A DNA stretch of 64,000 nucleotides. It comes from Helianthus annuus. Lineage: Eukaryota; Streptophyta; Magnoliopsida; Asterales; Asteraceae. Below the pieces are notes generated by a model. It did not search any database. It was given only the letters and a program-made list of their open reading frames with translations, and had not been told where the DNA came from. Every line of letters begins with the position of its first letter. The first letter of the stretch is position 1. The stretch covers positions 25,183,506 to 25,247,505 of the forward strand of contig NC_035436.2 of assembly GCF_002127325.2 (NCBI RefSeq), in the 5' to 3' direction. Shown here piece by piece: positions 11,067-21,461 of this stretch. A program made the position numbers and the translations under genes.

Positions 11067-12215
11067 CAGGGGCGGACTCAATCTATAGTGAGCCGTAGCA
11101 CGGGCTACGGTTCAACTTTCTTGGCGAAGTATAATTTTTCTTTTAATGTCCGTTTTATTTATTTAGGATACCCCTAAACAAATGTTAGGATACCTCTAAG
11201 TGTTTGTGAAAATAAAATGAAATGAAATTTTACATTTGATGGAAACGAAAATTTATGGGAATGAACTTGCAGGTGGCACACATTGTTAAAAAAGGAGAAG
11301 ATGAAGTTATATTTAAAGTTAATTAATATGATAATATGGCATTTGGACAATAAATGAAAAGGCGGTACTATTCTGGAGATGTTAGAAGTCAAATTTAATT
11401 AGTATTCTACCATTTTTACCAGCTAATCGGGGGCGGATCTAGGCCACTTTTGTAGGTTCTCAGTAACCCATTCGGTTTGGAAAAAAATGAAAAACAAAAT
11501 TAGTGAGAACCTTGTATGGTTATGAAAAAAAAAACAGTGAAAATTAGTGAGAATCTACCAAAAGAAACCTAGCGAAAAAAGGACAGTAAATTACTTATTT
11601 GTGTTTTTTTCTTCACTTTGTTTATTTAGAGTTAAATATCATTTTAGTCCTTGTGCTTTGGGTCATTTTGTCAGTTTAGTCCAAATGTTTCATTTTTCGC
11701 ATGTAAGTCCAAAAAGGTTTCACCGTTGCCATTTTAGTCCACTGGGTTAACTTAATCCATTTTTTCTAGTAACGAGAAGGGAAATTCGGTCTTTTTATAT
11801 GTAAAACTGTTAACTAGAAGGCTAATTCGGCCATATAAATGACCGAATTGCCCTTCTCGCTAACAGAAAAAATGAATGAAGTAAACCCAGTGGACTAAAA
11901 TGGCAACGGTGAAACCTTTTTGGACCGAAAGAAGAAAAATAAAACCTTTAGACTAAATTGACAAAATGGCCCAAACCACATAGACTAAAATGACATTTAA
12001 CTCGTTTATTTTTTATTTTATCTGTCCCTAAACATTACTAGCCGCATAAGGCCCCTAAGGGTTTTCAGATTCTCAGAGATGACCCTAAGTAAAAGAAAAT
12101 TTAAAGAGCCCATCTTTATTAGTCGGCCCTTTGGGGGCCATTGAATTCTCAGGGACGGATCTAGGTAAAAGTTTTTTTAGGATACCCCTAAATTTTTTTT
12201 CTAGTTCCGCCACTG
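11067..12215. mobile_element. hAT element with nested Mutator-like MITE
   Basis: Ends CAGGGGCGGACTC and GTTCCGCCACTG are flanked by a perfect 8-bp TSD, AGCCAGTG (11059-11066 and 12216-12223). Both ends carry the subterminal word TAGGATACCCCTAAA. Inside is a complete MITE (11629-12003), and possibly another CGGATCTAGG-bearing fragment spanning about 11429-12160. Non-coding. Confidence 0.8.
11629..12003. mobile_element. Mutator-like foldback MITE, GAGTTAAAT family
   Basis: The arms begin GAGTTAAATATCATTTTAG and fold back over the full 375 bp. A 9-bp TSD with one mismatch, GTTTATTTA / GTTTATTTT, lies at 11620-11628 and 12004-12012. It is closely related to 36126-36502 and shares the motif AGTCCACTGGGTTAACTT. 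Confidence 0.85.
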
Positions 12216-12289
12216 AGCCAGTGAACCCAATCGTTCTAACACAATCTTAGCACACCGATCTTTAAATATTTAGCCGTGACACTGAGCCT

Positions 12290-12520
12290 GAAACTTCATC
12301 CGTGCATATGCAAGCGGGTGATGGTGACGTTAAAGATAAGGGATACAGTAATAGTAATAACAGTAATAGCAACAGCTACGGATCGAGGACGCCTGCAAAT
12401 CAAAAGCAGGTTTGGAAAGATGATTTGAATTCAGAACAAGTTATTATTGCACTATTTGAACTGTTTGGGGAAGGCATAATTTCCTATATCCCTACTCCTG
12501 AGATGTGTCTCTATTTCTTT
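12290..12520 (+). other. Possible captured exon fragment, unidentified
   Basis: The plus-strand frame 12302-12550 begins with a Ser/Asn-rich tract, then the segment VWKDDLNSEQVIIALFELF, which looks protein-like. It ends where the segmental duplication (RING-intron debris) begins near 12520. There is no promoter or 3' structure. I do not recognise the parent gene; chance is possible. Confidence 0.25.
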
Positions 12521-12539
12521 GATGTTAAATTAATACTAC

Positions 12540-12979
12540 AGTTTTTTTAACGTATTTAAAATATGGAATTTTTTTTTTTGTAAAGTTCCAGAGAAAAAGT
12601 GCCTGGCCAGGCCCAACTTGTTTCAACCCATGCTAAAAATTGCTAGCCCATTTGCACCTCCGTTACTTCACCTCTATTGTGCAAGTTTCATTGCACTTCA
12701 CCTCTAATTCAAACTTTCAATTCATTTGTCATATGACAGCAACCAAAAGAAGATTATGAAATGTCACATTCAGAATAGAGAAATACCCTCATGTTTACAT
12801 GGTTTTCAGTAAGACTGTAAACAAACCAAATGAACACGAACGTATAACTTTAACTGAACACGGACATATAATCAAACACAATTTTTCTTGTGTGTTTGTT
12901 CATTAAGAAATCGGGTATGTTAGTGTTCGTTTATGTTCGTTCGTTTAAAGCCTAAACGAACAGTTCACGAACATAAACA

Positions 12980-13017
<38 letters not shown>

Positions 13018-13655
13018 GAACATATTTGAATAAACATAAACAAACATAAATTAACATGATTGAATAAACATAAACGAACACAAATGAACGTAAATGAACA
13101 CATATAAACAAACACAATTTAACATTAGTGAACACAAACAAATAAGTCTAATATATTACCGTTCATCAGAAAACACATCTAAATTAGGGTTTATGGATAC
13201 TAAAGTTAAGTAGTTTTTTATATAAATATTAGTAAGTGATCACTTACGATCTAAGAAAAATTTTAAAATTTCATTTTTATTACTAGAAAACTCAATTTCT
13301 AATTAGTTATATTTATATACGTAGTTAGAAAACGTAATATTTATATAAATATTACTATTTACGTATTTACTAAAATTTAAACGAAAATAAACGAACGTTC
13401 ACAAACATAAATGAACGAACACAATGTGTGTTCATGTTCGTTCATTTAATTAAACGAACACTATATCTTGTTGGTGTTCGTTCGTTTGTTAAATAAACGA
13501 ACTTCCTGCTAAACAAGTTCATGAACATTTGATTCGTTTACAATCCTAGTTTTCAAATAAGTAAATACCTGCCATTCAAACAATTAAAGTCCTAGATGAT
13601 GTGGAACAATGGCAACATGTTCCATGACTCTCATAGCCTCATGTCTTGAGCAGCG
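12540..13655 (-). pseudogene. Fragment of the RING-H2 (SIS3-like) gene: intron plus decayed exon 8
   Basis: The 12540-12660 part matches the intron after exon 8 of the gene at 39853-46235 (shared block GCCTGGCCAGGCCC). Positions 13585-13655 match exon 8 itself: GATGATGTGGAACA, then CATGTTCCATGACTCTCAT, then GAGCAGC. Substitutions and a small insertion destroy the reading frame. A hAT MITE split the exon at its GGTTTTCAG. This is a non-functional partial copy carried in the tRNA-Leu duplication. Confidence 0.7.
12810..13548. mobile_element. hAT MITE, 'GAACACGAAC' family, diverged copy
   Basis: Ends TAAGACTGTAAACAAACC and GATTCGTTTACAATCCTA are decayed versions of the TAGGGCTGCAAACGAACC termini seen at 42115. 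The TSD has 7 of 8 matches: GTTTTCAG (12802-12809) and GTTTTCAA (13549-13556). The interior is full of GAACACAAA and TTCGTTCGTTT words in opposite orientations. Confidence 0.75.
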
Positions 13656-14131
13656 CTTCTAAATTTATTTTTACCATCTTAGTTTCTGACAATAAAGCAT
13701 TGATTTTATTATTAGTATTGATATAATAGTTATTAGTTTTATCATTAACAGCATAGATTTTTTTAAGACATCTTCAGTCAATACGTCATTTATTTCTAAA
13801 AGCAAAATGTATGGCATTGACCAAAAATTCTTCTGTGCAAAAGGCAAAAGCGTGTAATTTGTGAGAACTTGTATTGATTTATCGACATCATAACGTAAAA
13901 TGTGTAATCACATAAAATACTTAATACATTATAAGCCAATCATTGTCCCGTAAACAAACACATTTTTTCTGTGTAATGTTATTTTTTAGTTGGTTTGCTT
14001 TCATGAAACGTGTAAGGAGTGAAGGAATGTTTTTCTTTTGAAAAAAAAAAAATTTTATATAGTTATTTATATTGTTTTTTTGTTGTTTAATTTGCAATAT
14101 ACACAAAAAATAAGAAAACATTCTACAAAGC

Positions 14132-14132
<1 letters not shown>
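13656..14132. other. Duplication flank upstream of tRNA-Leu copy B
   Basis: No gene. The latter part (13860-14000) aligns with 8150-8640 of copy A minus the hAT insertion. AT-rich. Confidence 0.5.

Positions 14133-14212
<80 letters not shown>
14133..14212 (-). tRNA. trnL-UAG: tRNA-Leu (anticodon UAG), second identical copy
   Basis: All 80 nt are identical to the gene at 8742-8821, with the same acceptor pairing, A box, TTTAGGC anticodon loop and GGTTCAAATCC B box. Downstream on the minus strand are T-runs (about 14105-14121) that can terminate pol III. The surrounding duplicated DNA has diverged strongly, so both copies appear to be maintained by selection or gene conversion. Confidence 0.95.
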
Positions 14213-14217
<5 letters not shown>

Positions 14218-16240
14218 TTGATTGTTGGGTCAATTCAATATATTTTAATGTTAATTAAAATAATCCAAAGACTATAGTTTTTTGTTTTTTTAAGTTCTAT
14301 TTGAAGTTATTACACAATATACGGTCTAAACTGTTCCACTGACTAACAAAACTCGTTCTTGTGAAAGATGAAACATCAAAAATCTTTATTTCTAAACAAA
14401 ATTCCAAATTATGTTTACTAATTTACTCATTGTCTTATTTGTTCTTCTTACAAACATATATGAACCTTACACGGTTTGGATAATCACTTAATATATTATG
14501 TTTATAGTGTAGATTAATATATGGGTTTTGAGTCAATTGTAACATGTAAAGTAGACTAGTGGTTAAGATTTCTGATCTTATAAATAACAATTATATATAT
14601 ATATATATGTATATATGTATGGGGGAGGGTTATCTTGAGAACATGGATTTTTGTGAGAACTCTAGGAACAATTTCTATCCATAGATCATCATTAATCAAG
14701 GGCTAAGATTAAATGGGTTTTTAATGAGAAGGGGACCATTAAAATAAGACTAAAAAGGGGCAATACTGTAAAATCACATTCAATTACCCCTTCACCCCCA
14801 AATTCACCTTCTCCTCCAGGAAATCGAATCGACGTCTTCTAAATCCACCATCTTCCTCAAGGAATCAATCTCCAAATCTGAAGTTATCAAATGTTTTAAT
14901 GGGAAGAAAAGGATGAATGAACCACAATCGAGTCGACGATTTAAATTTGCAAATCGAGCTGACGATGTAAATCTGCAATGTTTTTTTTTGGGAAGAAAAG
15001 GATGAATGAATCAAAATCCACCATCTTCCTCAATGAATCAATCTGCAAATCTGAAGGTTTGGTTTTTCAACTTTTTATTGTTCTATTTCATTAAAATTAG
15101 GGCTGGAATGATGTTTATTGTTTGTTTCGCGATATAACTACATATAATTTAACCTATGGGAACACCAATTTAACTTCCTGTATATATATGTAGCTTGCAA
15201 ATTGAAAGCTTGACATTGCCATCAGTTTAGATTTTACCAAATTTGTGATTTTGAAATCCAATTGATCACTGAGTTACAACTTGACCTAAGAGAGTTCAGC
15301 AATTATTTATGTTTGGACTTGGATTCTGTCTATTACTATTTCTTTGTGTTGGATTTCTATCAGTCAACCAGATACACACTGCTAAAATCTAAAGCTCTTT
15401 TTTGTACCAGTAGACCTTAACCTTCTTAAAGGATAGTGTACTTATAATTTATGGATACCAGATTAAGTATATATGTTAGCTCAAATGACATCAACATTTT
15501 TCATCTTGTTTTTTATTTCTGCTTGGGTGAATTTTAGCTTTTGAAATGATGTGAAAGTCTATATAAGTTCCTTTAGGATGATTCAAATATGAAGAGCTTT
15601 AAACCTGGTATATCAATATCTTGCCTTTTTCAAGTGTTTTGGCAAAAACTTAGATTTAAATTTGTAAATTGAATTCTAATTGTTCATTGAGTTGCTGACT
15701 TTTCTACACTAGCTACTATACAAGTTTGCAACATTGCATTTTGAAATAGCAATTATTTTATCGAGATTGTAAATCACTTGTCTGGGATTGCTAATTACTT
15801 ATCGAATGGACGAGTTCTGAAATACAATCTCTGTGTGAGAAAAAATGGATGGTATACGTGTAAATATTTGCTCAAGTTCTGTCTCTTGTTTTTCTTTTAA
15901 TTTGCATAGTCTTAAATCAACAATGTTTATTGGTTCTGTAAAACAGTAGGCGTTGTGAGGGATTTAAGTACTATAGCTAAGGCTAGAGCTTCACTTATGC
16001 AAGGAAAGGGAAAAAAACTAAAACATTAACTTGCATTTATTTAAGAAAGAAAAGTAATTGCAATATAATAACAGAAGCATCAAGACATGAGAAACTAGAA
16101 AGGAAAACAGAGATGATGAACTAGAAAGGAAAACAGAGATGATGAAGATAGTGAGAGAAATCAGATCATAGAAACTTCATGGAAAGGCCAAACTTGAAGG
16201 TATGTACTAGAGATAATTTTATAACAAGTCTCCATATGTT

Positions 16241-17144
16241 TTTACACATGTGTAAATCAATGTATCTATCATAATAGTTATGAAAATAAGCATAAATACG
16301 AAGATTTACACATATGTAAATCATGGAAATAATCATAAATATAAAGGTTTAAACATGTGTAAATTATAATAGTTAAAAAAATAAGCAAATATATTAAAGC
16401 TTACATATGTGTATATCATAATATTAAAAAATAACAGTAAGCATAGATATAAAGGTTTACACGATATAAAGGTTTACACATGTGTAATAGGATTAAAAAA
16501 TAAAAGTAGAACAAATCTCCATATGTTTTTACACGTGTGTAAATCATATATACGAAGGTTTACACAACTTTTTTTAACTATCAAGATTTGCACGTGTGTA
16601 AATTTCCATATTAATGTTTCTTTTTTTAACTATTAAGGTTTACACATGTGTAAATCATAATACTTTGAAAAATAAGCATAATAATAAAGGTTTACACATG
16701 TGTAAATCATACTACTTTAAAAAAACAAACATAACAATGAAGGTATACACATGTGTAAATCATAATACTTTGAAAAAATAAGCATAAATATGAAGGTTTA
16801 CACATGTGCAAATCATGACAGTTTAAAAAAAGGTAGAGATATGAACATTTACATATGTGTAAAACAAACAGTTACATGTGTAAAATAGAAACTTACACAT
16901 GTGTAAAACAAATTTACACATGTGTAAATCATCTTAGTTAATATTGCATTTTTGTGATTAAGCAATTTACACATGTGTAAATAAGATGTTTACATATGTA
17001 GTGTATAAATATATTTACACATGTGCACATTGAAACAATGGTATTACAACAAATGAACATGATTATTGTGCAATTTACACACATGTAACTAGGTTGTTTA
17101 CACATGTGTAAGTGAGCAATTCTACTCATTTACACATGTGTAAG
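16241..17144. repeat. Array of TTTACACATGTGTAAA palindromes
   Basis: About two dozen copies of a 16-bp palindrome, perfect or with one or two changes, occur at irregular 20-60-bp spacing. Examples at 16241, 16473, 16639, 16691 and 16798 show the core ACACATGTGT kept while flanks drift. Variants carry CACGTG (16528, 16586) or CATATG (16305, 16848). The longer unit often reads GGTTTACACATGTGTAAATC followed by ATAATACTTTGAAAAA. Two outlying copies lie at about 18808 and 18852. Not tandem in the strict sense. Confidence 0.9.
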
Positions 17145-17607
17145 TCAACCGCATTATTTGTTTAGAATAGCAGTAAAAACAGATGGCTTAATAATATTGT
17201 ACTTTTGTCATTTTGACCAGTCATATTTCAGAAAAAATGGTACATTCTACTGTTGGTTTTAAAATGGCAATGAGAACTTTGAGAGTTCAACTGTAGAAGC
17301 CTTGAAAGTGATACGAAGATTGTACTTTGGAAAGAGAATATTCACCGAGAAGACGTCATCAAGAAGACTAGATGATATTATGGATTATGACTTGTCTCTA
17401 TGTTACTGTTGTTAGCGTATATCAAGGATTATAACTTATGTTTTCATGGTATCATGGTTACCGTATGTCAATGATTACGATTTGTTGGACAATTTAATGT
17501 TTTTGATTTTTTTTGTAATACTATTTTGGTTTAGATCCTACTTGGTGGTCAATATAATACTTTTAGTTTTTGCTTAATACTATCTTGGATTAATTATCAA
17601 ATGATGG

Positions 17608-18310
17608 TAGTCGTGCCCGCTGCGTTTCTGCAGCCGCACACTGCATTGTTTGCAGCCACGCGCATATCTGCAGCCACGTTTCTGCAGCATATCTTCAGCG
17701 TTACGGCAATCGTGCCCCTGCATTACTACAGTCGCGCACTGTGTTTGATTCTTATAATGCACTATGGTGTTACTATAAGGAGAACTTTAAAAATCAGTCT
17801 ACAAACTACAATATATTAATTCATGGTTATAAAAAGATTGAACCCAAAACAAGTTAAAAAATCTTATACCATTAAAATTGGTTGCTTAAAAAATTTGGCT
17901 ACACTATGAGATGCATCAAAAAGAAAAAAAAGATTTCTCATTGTAAAAGATGGTCACATTTTGTCACCATAAAAAGGAATCACATTTTTAATTTTGACAT
18001 AAAAAAATTGATTGAATTATACAAGAATATAAAGTATGTTCCAATACGCCAATATGTGATTTTAGCAAGGTTTTTGAATCCCTTCTCTTTATCTATTTTT
18101 ATCTATATAACGACAAACAAAAAAACTAGTTCGAAACTGAGTTTTGAGTGGAAATTTACAAGTAATCGAAGTATAAACGTATGCGCGTATGCAGCCGCGC
18201 GCTGCAGCATTACGGAAGCCGCGCCGCTGCGTTTCTGCAGCCAGCGGTGCTGCATTTTTGCTGCGTTGTTGCTGCTGCTACATTTCTGCAGTCGGCGCTA
18301 TTGCCTTAAA
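17608..18310. repeat. Two GC-rich CTGCAG-word islands
   Basis: 17608-17740 and 18180-18310 are GC-rich patches in AT-rich DNA. They are built from variants of TTTCTGCAGCC and GCGCGCTGCAG, with several CTGCAG palindromes in each patch. The intervening 440 bp lacks them. Open frames across the patches (up to 154 codons) are low-complexity and not credible genes. Confidence 0.6.
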
Positions 18311-18519
18311 ACATTAAAACAACCTCAAACATTAGTAGATATATAATCACATATTTGTTTGTTCTTCATCCACATTTCTCTAACAGAACTGTACTTAGTA
18401 GTTACATATAATGAAGTGTTTTATGTTTGATTTTTGATTACATTCTTTTTCTAAGATAGGTACAAAGAATGAAGAACACATAAGAATCCTTGCATCACCA
18501 TCAACATTCTCATTCATCT

Positions 18520-18745
18520 GATGCAGCCTTGCAAGCCAACTGAACATCTTATATGGACTTGAGACAACCTTTTCACTTCAATATCACACACATACGCATA
18601 CATGTCCTCATATCTTCCAGTATTGAAACAACCTTTTACAACAGTAGCATATGCTAAAAGTCTATGAACACGACTCGTGTCGATTAACCTGTCATAATCT
18701 CGCTCATCAGTTTCATCCTACCAAGTCTACATGCATTTGAAATGT
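18520..18745 (-). pseudogene. Possible captured exon fragment, PPR-like
   Basis: The minus-strand frame around 18555-18690 reads RVHRLLAYATVVKGCFNTGR then YEDMYAYV. This has the rhythm of a pentatricopeptide repeat, but a single short segment does not prove it. Further exon-like sequence (HDEEQFEDLDEASV) lies at about 18890-18960. Stop codons and lack of a start make it non-functional. The context inside a Mutator-like element suggests gene-fragment capture. Confidence 0.3.
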
Positions 18746-19741
18746 ATTTTTTATCTTGAAATTTGGTATCAAGAAAGTACTTTTTTACAAAGAATATAGA
18801 ACCACACTTACACATGTGTAAATCTGAATAGGATGGGATGCAAGCAATTCGTAGTTACACATGTGTAAATCTGAACAAGATAGGATGCTCATATCAGGTC
18901 CAACACTTGCTTCATCTAAATCTTCAAATTGTTCCTCATCATGACTGATAACACTTAATATAGAACCCTTGGTTCACCTCACACAGATACAATATCCTCT
19001 TAGCTGGTCTTAGATGAACCTACATCACAATATAAACACACGCTTGTAGTCATTATCAATAACATTATATAACCCCTACAATTACACTTTGTAAAAAAAA
19101 ACTAAGATAAAGAACCTCAGTTAACATTTGTGGCTGAGTTTTGATATCAATCTTAGTCATGGAACCATGCTTCATCAATCAATCATGTAATTCATCAATA
19201 CTTACATATGATTTAGGATAAATTGTACTTGCAATCAAATAAGAATTAATTAGGGCAAATTACAAACTCAATAGGAACGTGTGTTACAATCGTGGAACAA
19301 AACCCACAATACATAAACAGAGTAATTGATACCAAAATCTATTGAACAGCAATAAATGAATCTAAAACCGATTAAACAATTAATCATTGAATCAAATTTT
19401 GATTTGAGCAAAAATCAATGAATCCAACACCGTATCAAACAATTAACAATCGAAGAACATACCTGCTGATTAGGAACGAAATAGTTTAAGATCAATTACT
19501 CCAAACCATAATCCATTGGATAAGATTCCTGATTAAGAATCATGTGCCTAGACTAAAGATCGTGTGCGTAGATTGGAAAAAAGTAGTGCTGGAATTTGGG
19601 TGTTAATGGAAACCAGAGAGTTGTAGGGAATTTGTTTAATTACCACTTTACCCTTTTAATTAAAATACAAGGGAAATGAGTGGCTGAGATTTGTTCTCAT
19701 GGTTCTCACAAAAGATGAGTGTTCTCATTTAAACTCTCCCC

Positions 19742-20563
19742 TATATGTATGTATATATTTAGGAATTAAGAGTACATTAAAGGGTCTATAAAAAATGCAC
19801 TCCTTAATATTTAATATGTAAATTGTTTGTGTTTTTCCGGGGTTAGTGTTTGCTAAAACCACGGTGTCATTTTATATATAGTTTACTTCTAAAAAACGTT
19901 AAACAACTGTGTCATTTTACATATAGTTTACCTCTAAAAAACGTTAAAAGGGTGTGTAACTTATCCTATAAAAAACTAAATCACCTCCTTAATTTAGTTA
20001 GAAAAAATCAAATACATGTATTTTCAATTTTCATTCACTAGTTCATTTTTATCATAACATTTAACAAATCTAACTATATATGGAATACTCGTATTATTCA
20101 AATCAAACATCTTTTTTTGTTAAACAGAAGCCTCTAACGTCAACTTCAAAAAAACACCAATTGCTCTAGAACTGAAAGGGACAATTTTCGGATTTTTTTG
20201 GGGTATACAATAACCAGCCTATGTGAAAAGCACACCTTGCAGTATTTATAAACACAATTTTATGGTATATAATATTTGTGGTCAACATAAATATGCTGGT
20301 TAATTTATTTAGTTGTTTTTAGCAGCTACCTTCTAGTTCAAACCAGTGATGCATTCATTTACTCGTACGAGTGGCCAAAAATCACACACACAATAGGGCC
20401 GGATAAGAGAAAATATATGGGAATGTTACTGTTTATCAGTAAATATATGGGAAACACTGTTCACCCTTTATAATTTTTTTTTAATATTTTTAGAAGTGGT
20501 TGTGAGTGGAAGAGAAAGAATCAATTGTGAATGCTCTAAAGTGTACTATTCAGTTATAAAGCA
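19742..20563. other. Intergenic with a short tandem duplication
   Basis: No gene. A ~60-bp unit containing TGTCATTTTA(T/C)ATATAGTTTAC and AAAAAACGTTAAA is duplicated at about 19868-19950. The remainder is AT-rich sequence without recognisable signals. Confidence 0.45.
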
Positions 20564-20727
20564 CGGTGGCGGATCTAGAAAATTGTTATAGGGGTCACGT
20601 TTCAAAAAAATGGGTAACGAAATCGAAAAAACGTTAAAAACGTCATTTTTTTCTAAAATTTACACTACCACCGGAGTGTCAAAGAGTAACAGAGGCTACC
20701 CCTTATTATACGGTAGGTCCGCCCCTG
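20564..20727. mobile_element. Short hAT MITE
   Basis: Ends CGGTGGCGGATCTAG and GGTAGGTCCGCCCCTG are inverted-repeat relatives of the CAGTGGCGGA family. A perfect 8-bp TSD, ATAAAGCA, lies at 20556-20563 and 20728-20735. Length is 164 bp; non-coding. Confidence 0.85.
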
Positions 20728-21144
20728 ATAAAGCATTGCTTCCAACCTTGCAAATAAGCTAAGTGACTAATAAGTAATTAAAGTAATTTTTTAACGCCAA
20801 ACTACACTACTAAATTCTACACCATTTATCTTCAATGAGACTAGAACTTTTACCACTTTGGAAGATGAATACCAATGCAACACCTGGATACCATTGAACT
20901 ACAAGCCCTTTGGTAAATAAAGTAATTAAGTATATACTCAACAGGGTATTATAAACGATTTTATAATTAACATGACATTGAAAACATCAAAACTTGTCCC
21001 ATACTCGGCTTATTATCTTCAATAATTAGTAGTCTCTCCCGTTAAAATATTCTATTATTCTAACCATATAAAATGCTTTGTCTTTTTTCTTTATAAATTT
21101 ATTAAGTTTAGAAAATTTGTTAGTGGGCTCTACTTGGGTTTCTT

Positions 21145-21152
21145 TATAAATA
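21145..21152 (+). promoter_or_regulatory. TATA box for the small ORF at 21222
   Basis: TATAAATA lies 70 bp upstream of the ATG, which leaves room for a start site about 30 bp downstream and a leader of about 45 nt. Such matches are common in AT-rich DNA, so the assignment depends on the ORF being real. Confidence 0.45.
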
Positions 21153-21221
21153 CCACCTATCCATCCTAACCCACCCATTCTAGTATTGGCTTGCAAGTGT
21201 GGTGAGCAAAAGCAAGAGAAA

Positions 21222-21461
21222 ATGATGAAGGGTGTGATGGTGAAGGGATTCAATATGATGGTGATGATGGCATACATGATATTGAAGATGGCATGGATGA
21301 TGTTCAAAAGGTCTCCACTTTCATGGCCTATAAGATGGCCTCTAAGAGTTTTGGAGCAAGTGTGGGTAAGATTTGTCTTCTTATTTCTCAAGTATGAGAT
21401 GGAAACAATTGATGCAAAATATGTTATTCCCTTTGAGTACTACAAGGTTCAAACCATTTAG
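21222..21461 (+). CDS. Small methionine-rich membrane protein, unidentified
   Basis: A 79-residue ORF from the first ATG (21222); a longer reading would need a TTG start at 21186. Residues ~9-30 (VKGFNMMVMMAYMILKMAWM) form a hydrophobic, methionine-rich stretch that could be one membrane helix. It is followed by a basic, tryptophan-rich segment (KRSPLSWPIRWPLR) and an acidic/aromatic tail. A TATA box stands 70 bp upstream and AT-rich sequence follows the stop. I do not recognise the family. GTAAGA at 21365-21370 could be a splice donor, so the C-terminus may differ. It could also be a chance ORF. Confidence 0.4.
   Translation: MMKGVMVKGFNMMVMMAYMILKMAWMMFKRSPLSWPIRWPLRVLEQVWVRFVFLFLKYEMETIDAKYVIPFEYYKVQTI

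Larger units (their letters stand above)
12520..14545 (-). repeat. Segmental duplication, copy B (RING-gene debris plus tRNA-Leu)
   Basis: Colinear with copy A at 7690-9140 but longer because of a hAT MITE (12810-13548) and extra RING-gene exon material. An A homopolymer of ~37 bp sits within the MITE (12979-13015). The 3' flank of the tRNA is shared for about 330 bp and has diverged substantially. Confidence 0.7.
14621..19741. mobile_element. Large non-autonomous Mutator-like element (5.1 kb)
   Basis: The left end reads GGGGGAGGGTTATCTTGAGA. The reverse complement of the right end reads GGGGAGAGTTTAAATGAGAA. The inverted repeats continue about 50 bp at roughly 75% identity and both include TTTTGTGAGAAC. 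A perfect 9-bp TSD, TATATGTAT, lies at 14612-14620 and 19742-19750. No transposase is present. The interior has a 0.9-kb palindrome array (16241-17144), two GC-rich CTGCAG islands (17608-17740, 18180-18310), a short tandem duplication (16090-16145), and exon-like sequence on the minus strand (18520-19020), suggesting a Pack-MULE. Confidence 0.75.

Noticed and set aside
16241..17144. Regularly recurring palindromes resembling a CRISPR repeat array
   Set aside because: Spacing is irregular, spacers are similar to one another, the DNA is plant, and the whole array lies between Mutator-type inverted repeats with a 9-bp TSD.
17882..18346. 154-codon plus-strand ORF
   Set aside because: Lysine-run start, then a cysteine/alanine-rich translation of the CTGCAG island; no domain and no promoter. 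It is a by-product of repeat composition.
21026..21391. 121-codon minus-strand ORF overlapping the small Met-rich gene
   Set aside because: It is the antisense of the TATA-box-bearing plus-strand ORF and shows no domain.
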